64,000 bases of DNA from Pelagibacteraceae bacterium AG-390-O04 (GTDB lineage Bacteria; Pseudomonadota; Alphaproteobacteria; Pelagibacterales; Pelagibacteraceae): contig QCHE01000001.1 in assembly GCA_003278065.1 (NCBI GenBank), positions 98,752-162,751 on the forward strand, read 5' to 3'. The notes beneath the pieces were generated by a model that was not told the DNA's origin, did not search any database, and was given only the letters and a program-made list of their open reading frames with translations. A program made the translations under genes and the position numbers. Positions 53,150-62,674 of the stretch are shown here, piece by piece; within the stretch, counting starts at the first letter, position 1, and every line of letters begins with the position of its first letter.

Positions 53150-54538
53150 ATGAAATTTAGAAAAGAATTTGACAGTATAGGCTTTATCAATGTTCCAAAT
53201 GATAAATATTGGGGTGCATCGACTCAAAGATCAAAAAAATATTTTGATATAGGAGAATTTTTAGTAAGACCAGTTTTAATAAAATCGATTGCAATCATTA
53301 AAAAAGCTGCTGCGATAGTCCATGCAAAGGACAAACAAATTTTACCACATATATCAAGGGCAATAGTCAAAGCTTCAAGTGAAGTGATTGCAGGTAAGTT
53401 AGATGGACATTTTCCTTTAAAAGTTTGGCAAACAGGTTCAGGAACTCAAACAAATATGAACGTAAACGAAGTTATTGCGAATAGAGCTATTGAGATTTTA
53501 GGAGGAAAAAAAGGTACCAAAAAACCTGTTCATCCTAATGACCATGTTAACAGATCTCAATCAACTAATGATGTTTTTCCAACTGCAATGCATATATCAA
53601 TAGCTATCGAAACTAAAAATAAATTATTACCTTCTTTAGAATTGCTTAATAAAGAATTAAAAAAGAAAGTTTCACAATTCAAGAATATTGTTAAAGTTGG
53701 TAGAACACACCTTCAAGATGCAACACCTTTATCATTAGGTCAAGAATTTTCAGGATATCAATCGCAATTGGAAGATTGTATCTATAGAATTAAAAACGCA
53801 TTAAATGAAATATATTCATTGGCACAAGGTGGGACTGCTGTTGGAACTGGAATTAACAGTAGAAAAGGTTTTGATAAAAAGATTATTAATGAAATTAAAA
53901 AAATAACTAAAATTCCATTTAAGCCTACAAAAAATAAATTTGCAGCTCTAGCCGCTCATGATCAAATTGTAAATTTCTCAGGTACATTAAACACAACTGC
54001 GGTTTGTTTAATGAAGATTGCCAATGATATACGATTTTTAGGTTCGGGACCAAGAGCTGGATATGGTGAAATAATTTTACCTGCTAATGAACCGGGTTCA
54101 TCTATTATGCCAGGAAAAATAAATCCAACTCAATCAGAAGCAGTTACAATGGTTTGTGTAAAAGTGATTGGAAATCACAATGGGATTACAATGGCTGGTT
54201 CACATGGACATTTTGAACTCAATGTTTTTAAACCCCTAATTGCTCACAATATTTTACAATCAATTGATTTACTATCCGATAGTACAAAAAATTTTGCTCT
54301 TTTTTGTATTAAAGGAATAAAAGCGGATAAGGCAAAAATAAAAAAATTTTTGGATAATTCATTAATGCTTGTAACTGCATTAGCACCGCATATTGGATAT
54401 GATAAAGCTGCAAAAATAGCAAAAACTGCTTTAAAAAATGGTACTACATTAAAAGAAGAGACTTTAAAATCGAAATTAGTTAGCGAAAAAGATTATGATA
54501 AAATAGTAGATCCAAAAAAAATGATCTATCCTTTGTAG
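53150..54538 (+). CDS. fumC: Fumarate hydratase, class II
   Basis: The 462-residue enzyme of the TCA cycle interconverts fumarate and malate. Conserved blocks: YWGASTQRSKKYFDIG, KVWQTGSGTQTNMNVNEVIANRA, HPNDHVNRSQSTNDVFPTAM, VGRTHLQDATPLSLGQEFSGY and the signature GSSIMPGKINPTQSEA. It is iron-free, unlike class I fumarases, which suits a low-iron ocean. It overlaps the convergent AsmA-like gene by 13 bp. Confidence 0.97.
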   Translation: MKFRKEFDSIGFINVPNDKYWGASTQRSKKYFDIGEFLVRPVLIKSIAIIKKAAAIVHAKDKQILPHISRAIVKASSEVIAGKLDGHFPLKVWQTGSGTQTNMNVNEVIANRAIEILGGKKGTKKPVHPNDHVNRSQSTNDVFPTAMHISIAIETKNKLLPSLELLNKELKKKVSQFKNIVKVGRTHLQDATPLSLGQEFSGYQSQLEDCIYRIKNALNEIYSLAQGGTAVGTGINSRKGFDKKIINEIKKITKIPFKPTKNKFAALAAHDQIVNFSGTLNTTAVCLMKIANDIRFLGSGPRAGYGEIILPANEPGSSIMPGKINPTQSEAVTMVCVKVIGNHNGITMAGSHGHFELNVFKPLIAHNILQSIDLLSDSTKNFALFCIKGIKADKAKIKKFLDNSLMLVTALAPHIGYDKAAKIAKTALKNGTTLKEETLKSKLVSEKDYDKIVDPKKMIYPL

Positions 54539-56004
54539 TTATTTGCAAAAAATTCTTTAATTGAATTTCTAAATATTACCTTATTGAAAATATCAATATT
54601 TTTAGAATTAAAATAATTAACATAATCATCGATTTTTCTACTTGAATTATTATTTATTTTAAAATTTTCTAACTGAATTTTTCTATCGTTAAGATTAAGT
54701 AAAACATCTAATTTAACTTTTTTTATATTTTGTCTAAAATTTCTTTTTATTTGATAATAACTATAAAAAGTGTTTTGATCTTTAAAATTGAGAGTAATGG
54801 TACCAGAAAATATAATTTGATCATTTTCATTTAATAATTGTGTATCATCTAAATTAATTAAAACTGAATCATTCCAATTTATTGATGAGTTTTTAATTAT
54901 AATATTTCCCTCTTCAAAATATGTCTTTAAAGATATATCTTTAAAATAATTAATACCTTTTATTTTATCAAATTTGAAATTTACTTGGGCATTTAAATTT
55001 TGATTGTTAAATATTTCAGAATTTATCAAATTAATTAGAATTGAGTCTTCATTAAATATTTTCTTAAAATTCAATTCATTAAAATTAAGTTCAGAAAATA
55101 GATAAAATGGTTTAAAATCTAAACTTCCTTTAAAATTATTATCTTCTGAATTAAAACTTAGGTTTTTTTGATTTACTGTATAATTAAATAATTTTGAGTC
55201 ATTAATAACTTCAAAATTCAAAACGCCTGTTATTTTTTCATCCTTATAATCAAAATCATTTTGAATTCCTAATCTTATCCGGTGTGAATTTAAATTAGTA
55301 AACATTTTTTTTATATTATTGTTATTTTCAAGAATCAAATTAAACGGAATATTAAAAATATCAAAATTCGCATTTAATTGATGAACTAAATCTTTATTGT
55401 AAAAAAAATTCATATCTTTGATATCAGTAAAAAAAACCACATCATCATTTTTGTTTTTAAAAAACAAAATACTATTTTTAAATTTAATACGATTTTGAGT
55501 TTTGTTGTAATTTAAAATTTCATCAAAAAGTTTAGTATCCTTATAACTTATATTAAATTCAGTTTTTTTAAAAAGTAAATTTTTAATTATAAGATTTTCT
55601 ATTGATTGAAAGTTTTTAATTGAAATAAAAATTTTAAAATCTTTTGATTTGGCTACATCTTTTTCATTTAAAATTATAGATGTATTTTTTATATAAAAAT
55701 GTGGTTTTGGAAAGAGACCATAATTTAGATTTTCCTCTAATTTAACCTCCAAATTGAATTTTTCTTGTATCTGATTTTTTAATATATTTCTTACAAGATC
55801 TTTATCGTAAAAAGTTGGTATTAAAAAATAACTAATAATTGAGATAAGAATTATTGCAAATATAATGGTTATTTTATTATCGAGGCTCTGAAAGTTGATT
55901 TTTTTCTTTTTTTTTAGAAGTACTAAGCTCTCTATTCTTTGAAAAAAACTTTCTATTAATTTAATTATTGATATTAGTAATTTATTGATTTTTTTTAATA
56001 ACAT
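54526..56004 (-). CDS. AsmA-like inner-membrane/periplasmic protein
   Basis: The 492-residue protein has one N-terminal membrane helix (res ~50-68, ITIIFAIILISIISYFLIPT), then NILKNQIQEKFNLEVKLEENLNYGLFPKPHFYIKNTSI, which is typical of AsmA-family starts. A long beta-rich domain with many Asn and Lys follows. AsmA-like proteins are thought to move phospholipids or affect outer-membrane assembly. Family assignment is from topology and the N-terminal motif. It is divergent from uvrD with 30 bp between start codons. Confidence 0.7.
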   Translation of the reverse strand: MLLKKINKLLISIIKLIESFFQRIESLVLLKKKKKINFQSLDNKITIIFAIILISIISYFLIPTFYDKDLVRNILKNQIQEKFNLEVKLEENLNYGLFPKPHFYIKNTSIILNEKDVAKSKDFKIFISIKNFQSIENLIIKNLLFKKTEFNISYKDTKLFDEILNYNKTQNRIKFKNSILFFKNKNDDVVFFTDIKDMNFFYNKDLVHQLNANFDIFNIPFNLILENNNNIKKMFTNLNSHRIRLGIQNDFDYKDEKITGVLNFEVINDSKLFNYTVNQKNLSFNSEDNNFKGSLDFKPFYLFSELNFNELNFKKIFNEDSILINLINSEIFNNQNLNAQVNFKFDKIKGINYFKDISLKTYFEEGNIIIKNSSINWNDSVLINLDDTQLLNENDQIIFSGTITLNFKDQNTFYSYYQIKRNFRQNIKKVKLDVLLNLNDRKIQLENFKINNNSSRKIDDYVNYFNSKNIDIFNKVIFRNSIKEFFANNYKG

Positions 56005-56034
56005 ATTTTCAAAACTTATAATTGAATAATTAAA

Positions 56035-58074
56035 ATGGTAAACTCAGATTATTTAAAAAATTTAAATGATGCCCAAAAAGAAGCTGTTATTCATCTAGAT
56101 GGGCCTCTTTTAATTGTTGCTGGAGCAGGCTCTGGTAAAACTAGGGTTTTAACGAGTAGAATAGCTCATATCATTGCAGAAAAAAAAGCATTTCCAAATC
56201 AAATCTTAGCAGTCACTTTTACTAATAAGGCCGCAAAGGAAATGCAGGACAGGGTGAGTAGAATTCTTAAAGCAAGTGCGACTGGTCTTTCTTGGCTAGG
56301 AACATTTCATTCTATATGTGCAAAATTATTAAGAAAGCATGCTTCAGCTGTAAATTTAAATTCAAATTTTACAATAATAGATACTGATGACCAAGTAAGA
56401 TTGATTAAAAATATATGTAAAGCAGAAAATATTGATGTCAAACAACTTGCTCCAAGATATATCCTTACAATTATTGATAAATGGAAAAATAAAGGTCTTT
56501 ATCCAAATGAAGTAACCACAAACCACAAAGATACATATGAAAAAATTATTCTTCCAGTATATAAAATTTATCAAAATAAATTAGTTGATTTAAATGTATG
56601 TGATTTTGGAGACTTAATATTACACACTGTCAAAATTTTAGAAAATAACAAAGACATAAGAGAAATATATTCTAAAAATTTTAAATATATCTTAGTAGAT
56701 GAATATCAAGATACAAATTATATTCAAAGCCGTTGGCTAAATCTTTTAGCTGAAAAAAATAAAAATATTTGTTGTGTTGGAGATGACGATCAATCAATTT
56801 ATAGTTGGAGAGGAGCAGAAATAAAAAATTTTTTAGAATTTGATCAAGTTTATAAAAATACTAAAGTTATAAGACTTGAGGAAAATTATAGATCAACCCA
56901 AAATATTTTATCAGTGGCATCAAAATTAATAGAAAATAATCAAAATCGAGTTGGTAAAACTTTAAGAACCTCTTTGGAAGAAGGAGAATTACTAAAGTTA
57001 AATTGTTATAAAAATGGTAAAGATGAGGCAATGGGTCTTTCGGATGAAATAGAAAAAATTAAAAAAAAATACTCATTAAATAACATTGCCATTCTTGTTA
57101 GAGCTATATTTCAGACTAGAGAATTTGAGGAAAGATTTTTAAAAATTGGATTACCTTATAGAATTATTGGGGGTACTAAATTTTACGAAAGAGCTGAAAT
57201 TAAAGATTGTGTCGCATATTTGAGAATTATCAATCAAGATAAAGATGATCTGGCATTTGAAAGAATTGTCAATAATCCAAAACGATCAATTGGTGATAGT
57301 AGTTTAAAATTAATACACGAATACGCAAAAAAAGAATCCTTAAATTTAGAATTTGCATCAAGGAAAATGATAGAAAAAAATTTAATAAAACCAAAAACTA
57401 AATTAGGTTTATCAATTTTTTTGGAATCAATTTCAAAGTGGAGAAATGATTTAAAAATTAAAAAAATTTATCATGTAAAATTATTACAAACAATATTAGA
57501 TGAGTCTGGTTATTCGGCAATGCTTAAAAATAAAAAAGATGTTGAGAATGAAAATAGACTTGAAAATATAAAAGAATTATTAAGTGCAATGAAAGAGTTT
57601 GATAACTTGGAAAGTTTTTTAGAGCATGTTTCACTAGCAACATCCATAGACCAGGATTGGAATGGTCAAAAAATAAATATGATGACAATGCACGCAGCCA
57701 AAGGTTTGGAATTTGATTTTGTTTTTCTTCCCGGATGGGAAGAGGGTTTATTTCCTCATCAAAAATCAATAGAGGAAAAAGGTCATAGTGGTCTTGAAGA
57801 AGAAAGAAGATTGGCTTATGTGGGAATAACCAGAGCAAAAAAAAATGCTGTAATATCTTTTTCAATGAATAGATTTTATCAAGGTGATTGGATTGATAGT
57901 ATGGCGTCAAGGTTTATTGATGAACTTCCAAAAGACTATTTAGAAAAAAATTCTTTTTTTGAAGAAGATAAAAATATCATTGATGAATTTGAATTTAATC
58001 AAGATTTTGAGGAAAATGATGATGAAAATTTAAGAAGTCCTGGTTGGATAAGATATCAAAAAAGAATCAAATAA
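56035..58074 (+). CDS. uvrD: ATP-dependent DNA helicase UvrD/PcrA
   Basis: The 679-residue SF1A helicase has a Q-motif LNDAQKEAV, Walker A GAGSGKTRVLT (res 30-40), motif Ia TFTNKAAKEM, Walker B YILVDEYQDTN, motif III VGDDDQSIYSWRGAE, motif IV LEENYRSTQNI, motif V MTMHAAKGLEFD and motif VI EEERRLAYVGITRA. It unwinds DNA in nucleotide excision and mismatch repair. The C-terminal tail is acidic. Its TAA stop overlaps the ATG of the peptidase gene (TAATG), indicating coupling. Confidence 0.96.
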   Translation: MVNSDYLKNLNDAQKEAVIHLDGPLLIVAGAGSGKTRVLTSRIAHIIAEKKAFPNQILAVTFTNKAAKEMQDRVSRILKASATGLSWLGTFHSICAKLLRKHASAVNLNSNFTIIDTDDQVRLIKNICKAENIDVKQLAPRYILTIIDKWKNKGLYPNEVTTNHKDTYEKIILPVYKIYQNKLVDLNVCDFGDLILHTVKILENNKDIREIYSKNFKYILVDEYQDTNYIQSRWLNLLAEKNKNICCVGDDDQSIYSWRGAEIKNFLEFDQVYKNTKVIRLEENYRSTQNILSVASKLIENNQNRVGKTLRTSLEEGELLKLNCYKNGKDEAMGLSDEIEKIKKKYSLNNIAILVRAIFQTREFEERFLKIGLPYRIIGGTKFYERAEIKDCVAYLRIINQDKDDLAFERIVNNPKRSIGDSSLKLIHEYAKKESLNLEFASRKMIEKNLIKPKTKLGLSIFLESISKWRNDLKIKKIYHVKLLQTILDESGYSAMLKNKKDVENENRLENIKELLSAMKEFDNLESFLEHVSLATSIDQDWNGQKINMMTMHAAKGLEFDFVFLPGWEEGLFPHQKSIEEKGHSGLEEERRLAYVGITRAKKNAVISFSMNRFYQGDWIDSMASRFIDELPKDYLEKNSFFEEDKNIIDEFEFNQDFEENDDENLRSPGWIRYQKRIK

Positions 58075-59765
58075 TGAAAATTTTAAAAGAACTTAAAAAA
58101 AAATTCGATGAATATAAAATTGATGGATATGTAATACCAAAAAATGATGAATTTTTTTCTGAATATTCAAATAAAGATCGATTAAAAATTATTTCAAATT
58201 TTTCTGGATCTGCTGGATATGCGGTCGTCTTAAAGAAAAAAAATTATTTGTTTGTTGATGGTAGATATACATTACAGGCAAAAATAGAAAGTGGGGAAAA
58301 TTTTAAAATAATTGATTATAATAAACTGATAAATTGCAAGATATTTAAAAATTTAAAACTTGGGATTGATGCTAGAATATTTACGAAAAAACAAATTAAA
58401 AATTTTTTTTCTAAGAATAAAATTAAAATAATTAAAAGAAATTTAGTTGATGAAATATCTAATATTAATGAAAATAAAAATCACCTTTTTTACTCTTTAG
58501 ATACCAAGATTGTAGGTGAAAGTCATAATAAAAAAATAAATAAAATTACAAATTTTCTTAAAAAAAATAAATTAGATTATATATTTATTACAGCTCCTGA
58601 AAATATTGCGTGGTTATTAAATATAAGAGGTCATGATAATCCTAATAGTCCAATTCCTAATTGTAATTTAATCTTAAGTAAAAATAAAAAAAAATTTTTA
58701 ATTGCTAATAAAAAAAAATTAAAAAAGTTAATTAATGAAAAAAAAATAAATAAAAGAGAAATAATTGATATAAAAAATGTTGAAAAACTTTTTGGAAATT
58801 TAAAAGGGAAAAATATTTCAGTAGATGATAAAACATTTTCAATTTATTATGAAAAAATTCTTAAAAAAAAATTTAGATTAATAAAAAAAGAAGATCCAAT
58901 ATATCTTTTAAAATCAATTAAAAATAAAACTGAAATAAATAATATGATTAAAGCACATATATTAGATGGTGTTGCTTTAACAAAATTTATTTATTGGATT
59001 AAAGAAATTAATAAAAAAAAAATATCAGAGGTTGAGGCTCAAAATAAATTGGAAACATTTAGAAAAAAAAATAAAGATTATTTATTTCCAAGTTTTGAAA
59101 CTATTGCTGGAAGTGGGAAAAATGGAGCTATTGTTCATTATCGAGCAAAAAAAGGTAATACTAAAAATATCGAAAAAGATGAAATTTTTTTATGTGACTC
59201 TGGAGGTCAATATAAATACGGGACAACAGATGTTACGAGAACTATTTGTTTTTCTAATCAAAAATCATATATAAAAAAAATTTTTACTAATGTTTTAAAA
59301 GGTCATATTGCTGTAGCGAATACGGATTTAAATAAAAAAAAAATTGGAAAGGAAATCGATATAAGTGCAAGAAAATTTTTAAAAAAAGATGGCTTAGATT
59401 ATAATCATGGGACTGGCCATGGGGTTGGTTTTTTTCTTAATGTACATGAGGGCCCTCATGCTATTTCAAAATTTAATACAATTAAGATTACAGATGGTAT
59501 GATTGTAAGTAATGAACCAGGTTATTATAAAAATAATAAATTTGGAATAAGAATTGAAAACCTTATCTACGCAAAAAAAGATAATAAAAAATTTATTTTT
59601 AAAAACTTAACATTAGCTCCGATTGATAAGGATCTAATCAATTATAATTTTTTAACTAATAAAGAAAAAAAATACTTGTTCAACTATCATCTTGAAGTTT
59701 ATTCAAAAATATCACCTTATTTAAATAGAAAAGAAAAAAAATGGTTAATTAATTTTATTCAATAA
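58074..59765 (+). CDS. M24B family Xaa-Pro aminopeptidase
   Basis: The protein has about 563 residues, the long aminopeptidase-P form with two creatinase-type N-terminal domains (PKNDEFFSEYS.., FSGSAGYAVVL) and a C-terminal pita-bread domain. The metal ligands are in FLCDSGGQYKYGTTDVTRT (two Asp), NHGTGHGVGFFLNVHEGP (His), VSNEPGYY (Glu) and GIRIENL (Glu). It removes N-terminal residues before proline, aiding peptide recycling. The reported frame extends upstream, but I chose the ATG overlapping the uvrD stop. It overlaps the convergent ligA by 21 bp. Confidence 0.92.
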   Translation: MKILKELKKKFDEYKIDGYVIPKNDEFFSEYSNKDRLKIISNFSGSAGYAVVLKKKNYLFVDGRYTLQAKIESGENFKIIDYNKLINCKIFKNLKLGIDARIFTKKQIKNFFSKNKIKIIKRNLVDEISNINENKNHLFYSLDTKIVGESHNKKINKITNFLKKNKLDYIFITAPENIAWLLNIRGHDNPNSPIPNCNLILSKNKKKFLIANKKKLKKLINEKKINKREIIDIKNVEKLFGNLKGKNISVDDKTFSIYYEKILKKKFRLIKKEDPIYLLKSIKNKTEINNMIKAHILDGVALTKFIYWIKEINKKKISEVEAQNKLETFRKKNKDYLFPSFETIAGSGKNGAIVHYRAKKGNTKNIEKDEIFLCDSGGQYKYGTTDVTRTICFSNQKSYIKKIFTNVLKGHIAVANTDLNKKKIGKEIDISARKFLKKDGLDYNHGTGHGVGFFLNVHEGPHAISKFNTIKITDGMIVSNEPGYYKNNKFGIRIENLIYAKKDNKKFIFKNLTLAPIDKDLINYNFLTNKEKKYLFNYHLEVYSKISPYLNRKEKKWLINFIQ

Positions 59766-60509
59766 TTTTAATAACTCAGATTGATTTAAAATTTTAACTT
59801 TTAGTTCTTTTGCAGCATCGATTTTTCGTTTAGTAGGTTTATCTCCTACAATCAAATAATCTAATCTTTTAGATACATTGCTTATGATTGAACCAGAATT
59901 TTTTTCAATTAATGTCTTTGCTTCTGAACGACTCATATTTAAAAGTTTTCCTGTTAACATGAATGTCTTATCTTTTAATATTCCGTTTTTTTTTATTACT
60001 TGTGTTTCTTTTACTGATAGTAAATTACTAAGCTCTTTAATTATTAATAGATTTATTTTGTTTGAGAAAAAATTCTTTATTGATTTTATTTGAGTTTCTC
60101 CAATACCATCTAAATTTGCAAGGTCATCAATCTTATTTTTATTAAATAAATTTAAGAAATTTTTGATAGATTTTACATTATGAGAAATTAATTTAGCTCC
60201 CTCAAATCCAATATGTCTTATTCCTAAGGAATATATAAATCTTTCTAAGGAAATTTTTTTTTTTGTTCAATAGAATATCTCAAATTAGCAGTTGATTGTT
60301 TGCCCCAGCCATCAAGATTTTCAATTTTGTTAAAATCTAATTTAAATATGTCAAATGGGAGTCTTATAAATTTCATGTCCCAAAACTTTTCAACAATTTT
60401 TTTTCCTAAACCATCAATATTAAATGCTTCTTTTGATACAAAATGTTTAATTTTTTCAATAGCAACTTTTTCACATTCATAACCTTCACTAGAACATCTT
60501 CTAACAGCA
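59745..60509 (-). pseudogene. ligA: ligA, C-terminal part (Zn finger, HhH and BRCT) broken into two frames
   Basis: Conceptual reading after the T10 run at 60513-60522 gives NDAVRRCSSEGYECEKVAIEKI (the second half of the zinc finger) and then helix-hairpin-helix text (LDGIGETQIKSIKNFF). The section continues in the shifted frame to a T11 run at 60254-60264, where the frame changes back. After that come SLERFIYSLGIRHIGFEGAKLI and the BRCT domain MLTGKLLNMSRSEAKTLIEK, ending LLKLLNKIN. The final frame equals that of the N-terminal part. With both shifts repaired the whole ligase would be about 676 residues, the family norm. Confidence 0.88.
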
Positions 60510-61775
60510 TCATTTTTTTTTTGTAATATTATTAAAATCCTTTACAGTCTTTGATCCACACGATGGACATTTGGAAGGAAAAATAAATTTTTTTGAATTT
60601 TGGGGTCTTTTTTTTTTATCTACTGACACAATGTGAGGAATAACATCCCCTGCTCTCTCAACAATTACGGTGTCACTAATTCTAATATCTTTTCGATTAA
60701 TTTCATCTTCATTATGTAACGACGCATTAGAAACAATTACTCCACCTATATTTATAGGTTTAATTTTTGCAACTGGAGTTAAAGCACCTGTTCTTCCAAT
60801 TTGTATTTCTATATCAAGTATTTGCGACACTCCTTTAATAGCTGAAAATTTATGTGCAATCGCCCATCGTGGTGAATTAGCAACGTGACCTAAACGATTT
60901 TGAAGATTAAAATCATTTACTTTATAAACTACCCCATCAATATCAAAATTTAGATTTCCTCTTTTTTTTTCTAGATCTAAATAATTTTTAATTAAATCAT
61001 CAATAGTATTAAATGTTTTATTATATTGATTAGTTTTAAACCCCCATTTGTTTAATTTTAATAGAAATTCACTCTGAGATTTAATATTTAATTTTTTTGC
61101 ATATCCGTAAGTATAGGCGATAAATTTTAATGGAATTTTTTTTGTCTCCTCTGGGTTCTTTTGTCTTAATGATCCTGAGGCGGCATTTCTTGGATTGCTA
61201 AATTTATCAGATAAAATTTGAAAATCATCATTTTGAATAAAAACTTCTCCTCTTATATCAATCTCATCAGGAAAATCTTTTTCGATAATATTAATAGGAA
61301 TATCTTTAATAGTCTTTAAATTTTTAGTTATATCCTCTCCTTCTTTACCATCTCCTCTAGATAAGCCGGTAATAAATTTTCTGTTTTGATAAATTAATGA
61401 TGCAGATATTCCGTCTATTTTTGGCTCAGCACTAAATTCAATATTAAAATTCTTTTCTAAATCAAGATAATTTATAATTTTTTTTTTAAAATTTTCTAAA
61501 TCTTCTTTAGAAAATGCGTTTGCTAAAGAAAGCATCGGTATTTTATGTAATACTTTTTTAAAATTTTTTGATGGCCTAAAACCAACTTGATTAGATGGTG
61601 AATTCTTATCTTTTAAAAAAGAATATTTCTTTTCTAAAAGAATAATTTTTTCTTTTAGTTCATCATATTCAGCATCACTTACAAGTGGTTTGCTGTGATC
61701 ATAATAATGCTCATTCAGTTCAATGATTTTTTTAATTTTTACTTTATAGTCTAATTGAATATTTTTTTTGTTCAT
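60510..61775 (-). CDS. ligA: NAD-dependent DNA ligase LigA, N-terminal part (frame ends at a homopolymer)
   Basis: This part has the Ia domain (YYDHSKPLVSDAEYDELK), the adenylation domain with the catalytic lysine in AEPKIDGISASLIYQNR, SRGDGKEGEDIT, RNAASGSLRQ, the OB fold (GRTGALTPVAKIKPINIGG) and the first half of the zinc finger (CPSCGSKTV). The frame then stops at TGA directly after a run of ten A (minus strand). LigA seals nicks in replication and is normally essential. The ATG at 61775 was chosen over an in-frame TTG three codons upstream; it is one base past the bamD stop. See the entry for the C-terminal part. Confidence 0.93.
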   Translation of the reverse strand: MNKKNIQLDYKVKIKKIIELNEHYYDHSKPLVSDAEYDELKEKIILLEKKYSFLKDKNSPSNQVGFRPSKNFKKVLHKIPMLSLANAFSKEDLENFKKKIINYLDLEKNFNIEFSAEPKIDGISASLIYQNRKFITGLSRGDGKEGEDITKNLKTIKDIPINIIEKDFPDEIDIRGEVFIQNDDFQILSDKFSNPRNAASGSLRQKNPEETKKIPLKFIAYTYGYAKKLNIKSQSEFLLKLNKWGFKTNQYNKTFNTIDDLIKNYLDLEKKRGNLNFDIDGVVYKVNDFNLQNRLGHVANSPRWAIAHKFSAIKGVSQILDIEIQIGRTGALTPVAKIKPINIGGVIVSNASLHNEDEINRKDIRISDTVIVERAGDVIPHIVSVDKKKRPQNSKKFIFPSKCPSCGSKTVKDFNNITKKK

Positions 61776-61776
61776 C

Positions 61777-62625
61777 TCAATCAAAAAGAGATTTAAGTCT
61801 TTTTAAAATAGTATTTTTTTTTTTATTTGAAGCTTTTTCAATTTGTTTTCTCCTTTTTTCATAATTTTTATCAAATAAGCTGTATGAATTTTTATACCAA
61901 CTTGAAGATTGGTAGTTATAACCCAATAATACAGCATATTTTTCAGCTTCATCTACAAGGCCTAAAGTATAATAAACCTCGACTAGTCTATGAAGAGCTT
62001 CAGCAGTATATATAGTTGTATCATAATCATCAATGACTGTTCTAAATCTATTAATAGCTGAGATCCATTTTTTTTTTTCATAGTAATATCTTCCAATATA
62101 CATTTCTTTTGAAGCCAATATATCGTTAATCAGTCCGATTTTAAATTCAGCATCTAAAGCATAATCTGTGTTTGGGTATCTTTTTAAAATTATTTCAAAT
62201 GTTCTTTTTGCATTACTAATTGCTCCTACATCTTTTGTTTCATCAACTATTTGTTCAAAATAAGAAATTGCTAAAAGATAATATGCGTAATCTAAATTTT
62301 CATGAAGAGGGTAAACTTTTATAAATCTTTCTAATTCAGCAATAGCATCTCCATAATAATCCTGTATATAATATGAATATGCAGCCATTAAAGATGATCT
62401 TGGAGCCCATTCTGATTGAGGAAATAATACTTCTGCTTCATTAAATTTTTTTGCTGCAAATATTACATCGCCTCCTTCAAGTGCTTCTTTTCCTTCCCGG
62501 TATGCTTCTAAAACTTGGAGTTCAAGACTTTTTTCTTTTATGATTGACTTTGTTTGAATTTCTTTAGAACAGGAATTCAAAACAAATAATAAAATTATTA
62601 AAATTAATAATTTTTTTTTTAACAT
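61777..62625 (-). CDS. bamD: Outer membrane assembly lipoprotein BamD (ComL)
   Basis: The mature protein follows a short lipoprotein signal (MLKKKLLILIILLFVLNSC, lipobox LNSC). It has five TPR-like helix pairs, with RSSLMAAYSYYIQDYYGDAIAELERFIKVYP and LYKRYPNTDYALDAEFKIGL-type blocks typical of BamD, the essential partner of BamA in beta-barrel insertion. An ATG five codons upstream (62640) is possible. I prefer 62625 because the signal peptide is then standard and a TATAAA element lies just before it. It is followed at once by ligA; recN, often found between the two in alphaproteobacteria, is absent. Confidence 0.92.
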   Translation of the reverse strand: MLKKKLLILIILLFVLNSCSKEIQTKSIIKEKSLELQVLEAYREGKEALEGGDVIFAAKKFNEAEVLFPQSEWAPRSSLMAAYSYYIQDYYGDAIAELERFIKVYPLHENLDYAYYLLAISYFEQIVDETKDVGAISNAKRTFEIILKRYPNTDYALDAEFKIGLINDILASKEMYIGRYYYEKKKWISAINRFRTVIDDYDTTIYTAEALHRLVEVYYTLGLVDEAEKYAVLLGYNYQSSSWYKNSYSLFDKNYEKRRKQIEKASNKKKNTILKRLKSLFD

Positions 62626-62674
62626 GTATATTTTATACATATCTAAATTAAAATTATAAAGTTTATTCTAACTT

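Noticed and set aside
59745..59960. Separate small BRCT-domain protein
   Set aside because: It is the C-terminal domain of ligA, in the same frame as the N-terminal part and joined by ligase-like sequence across two homopolymer shifts.
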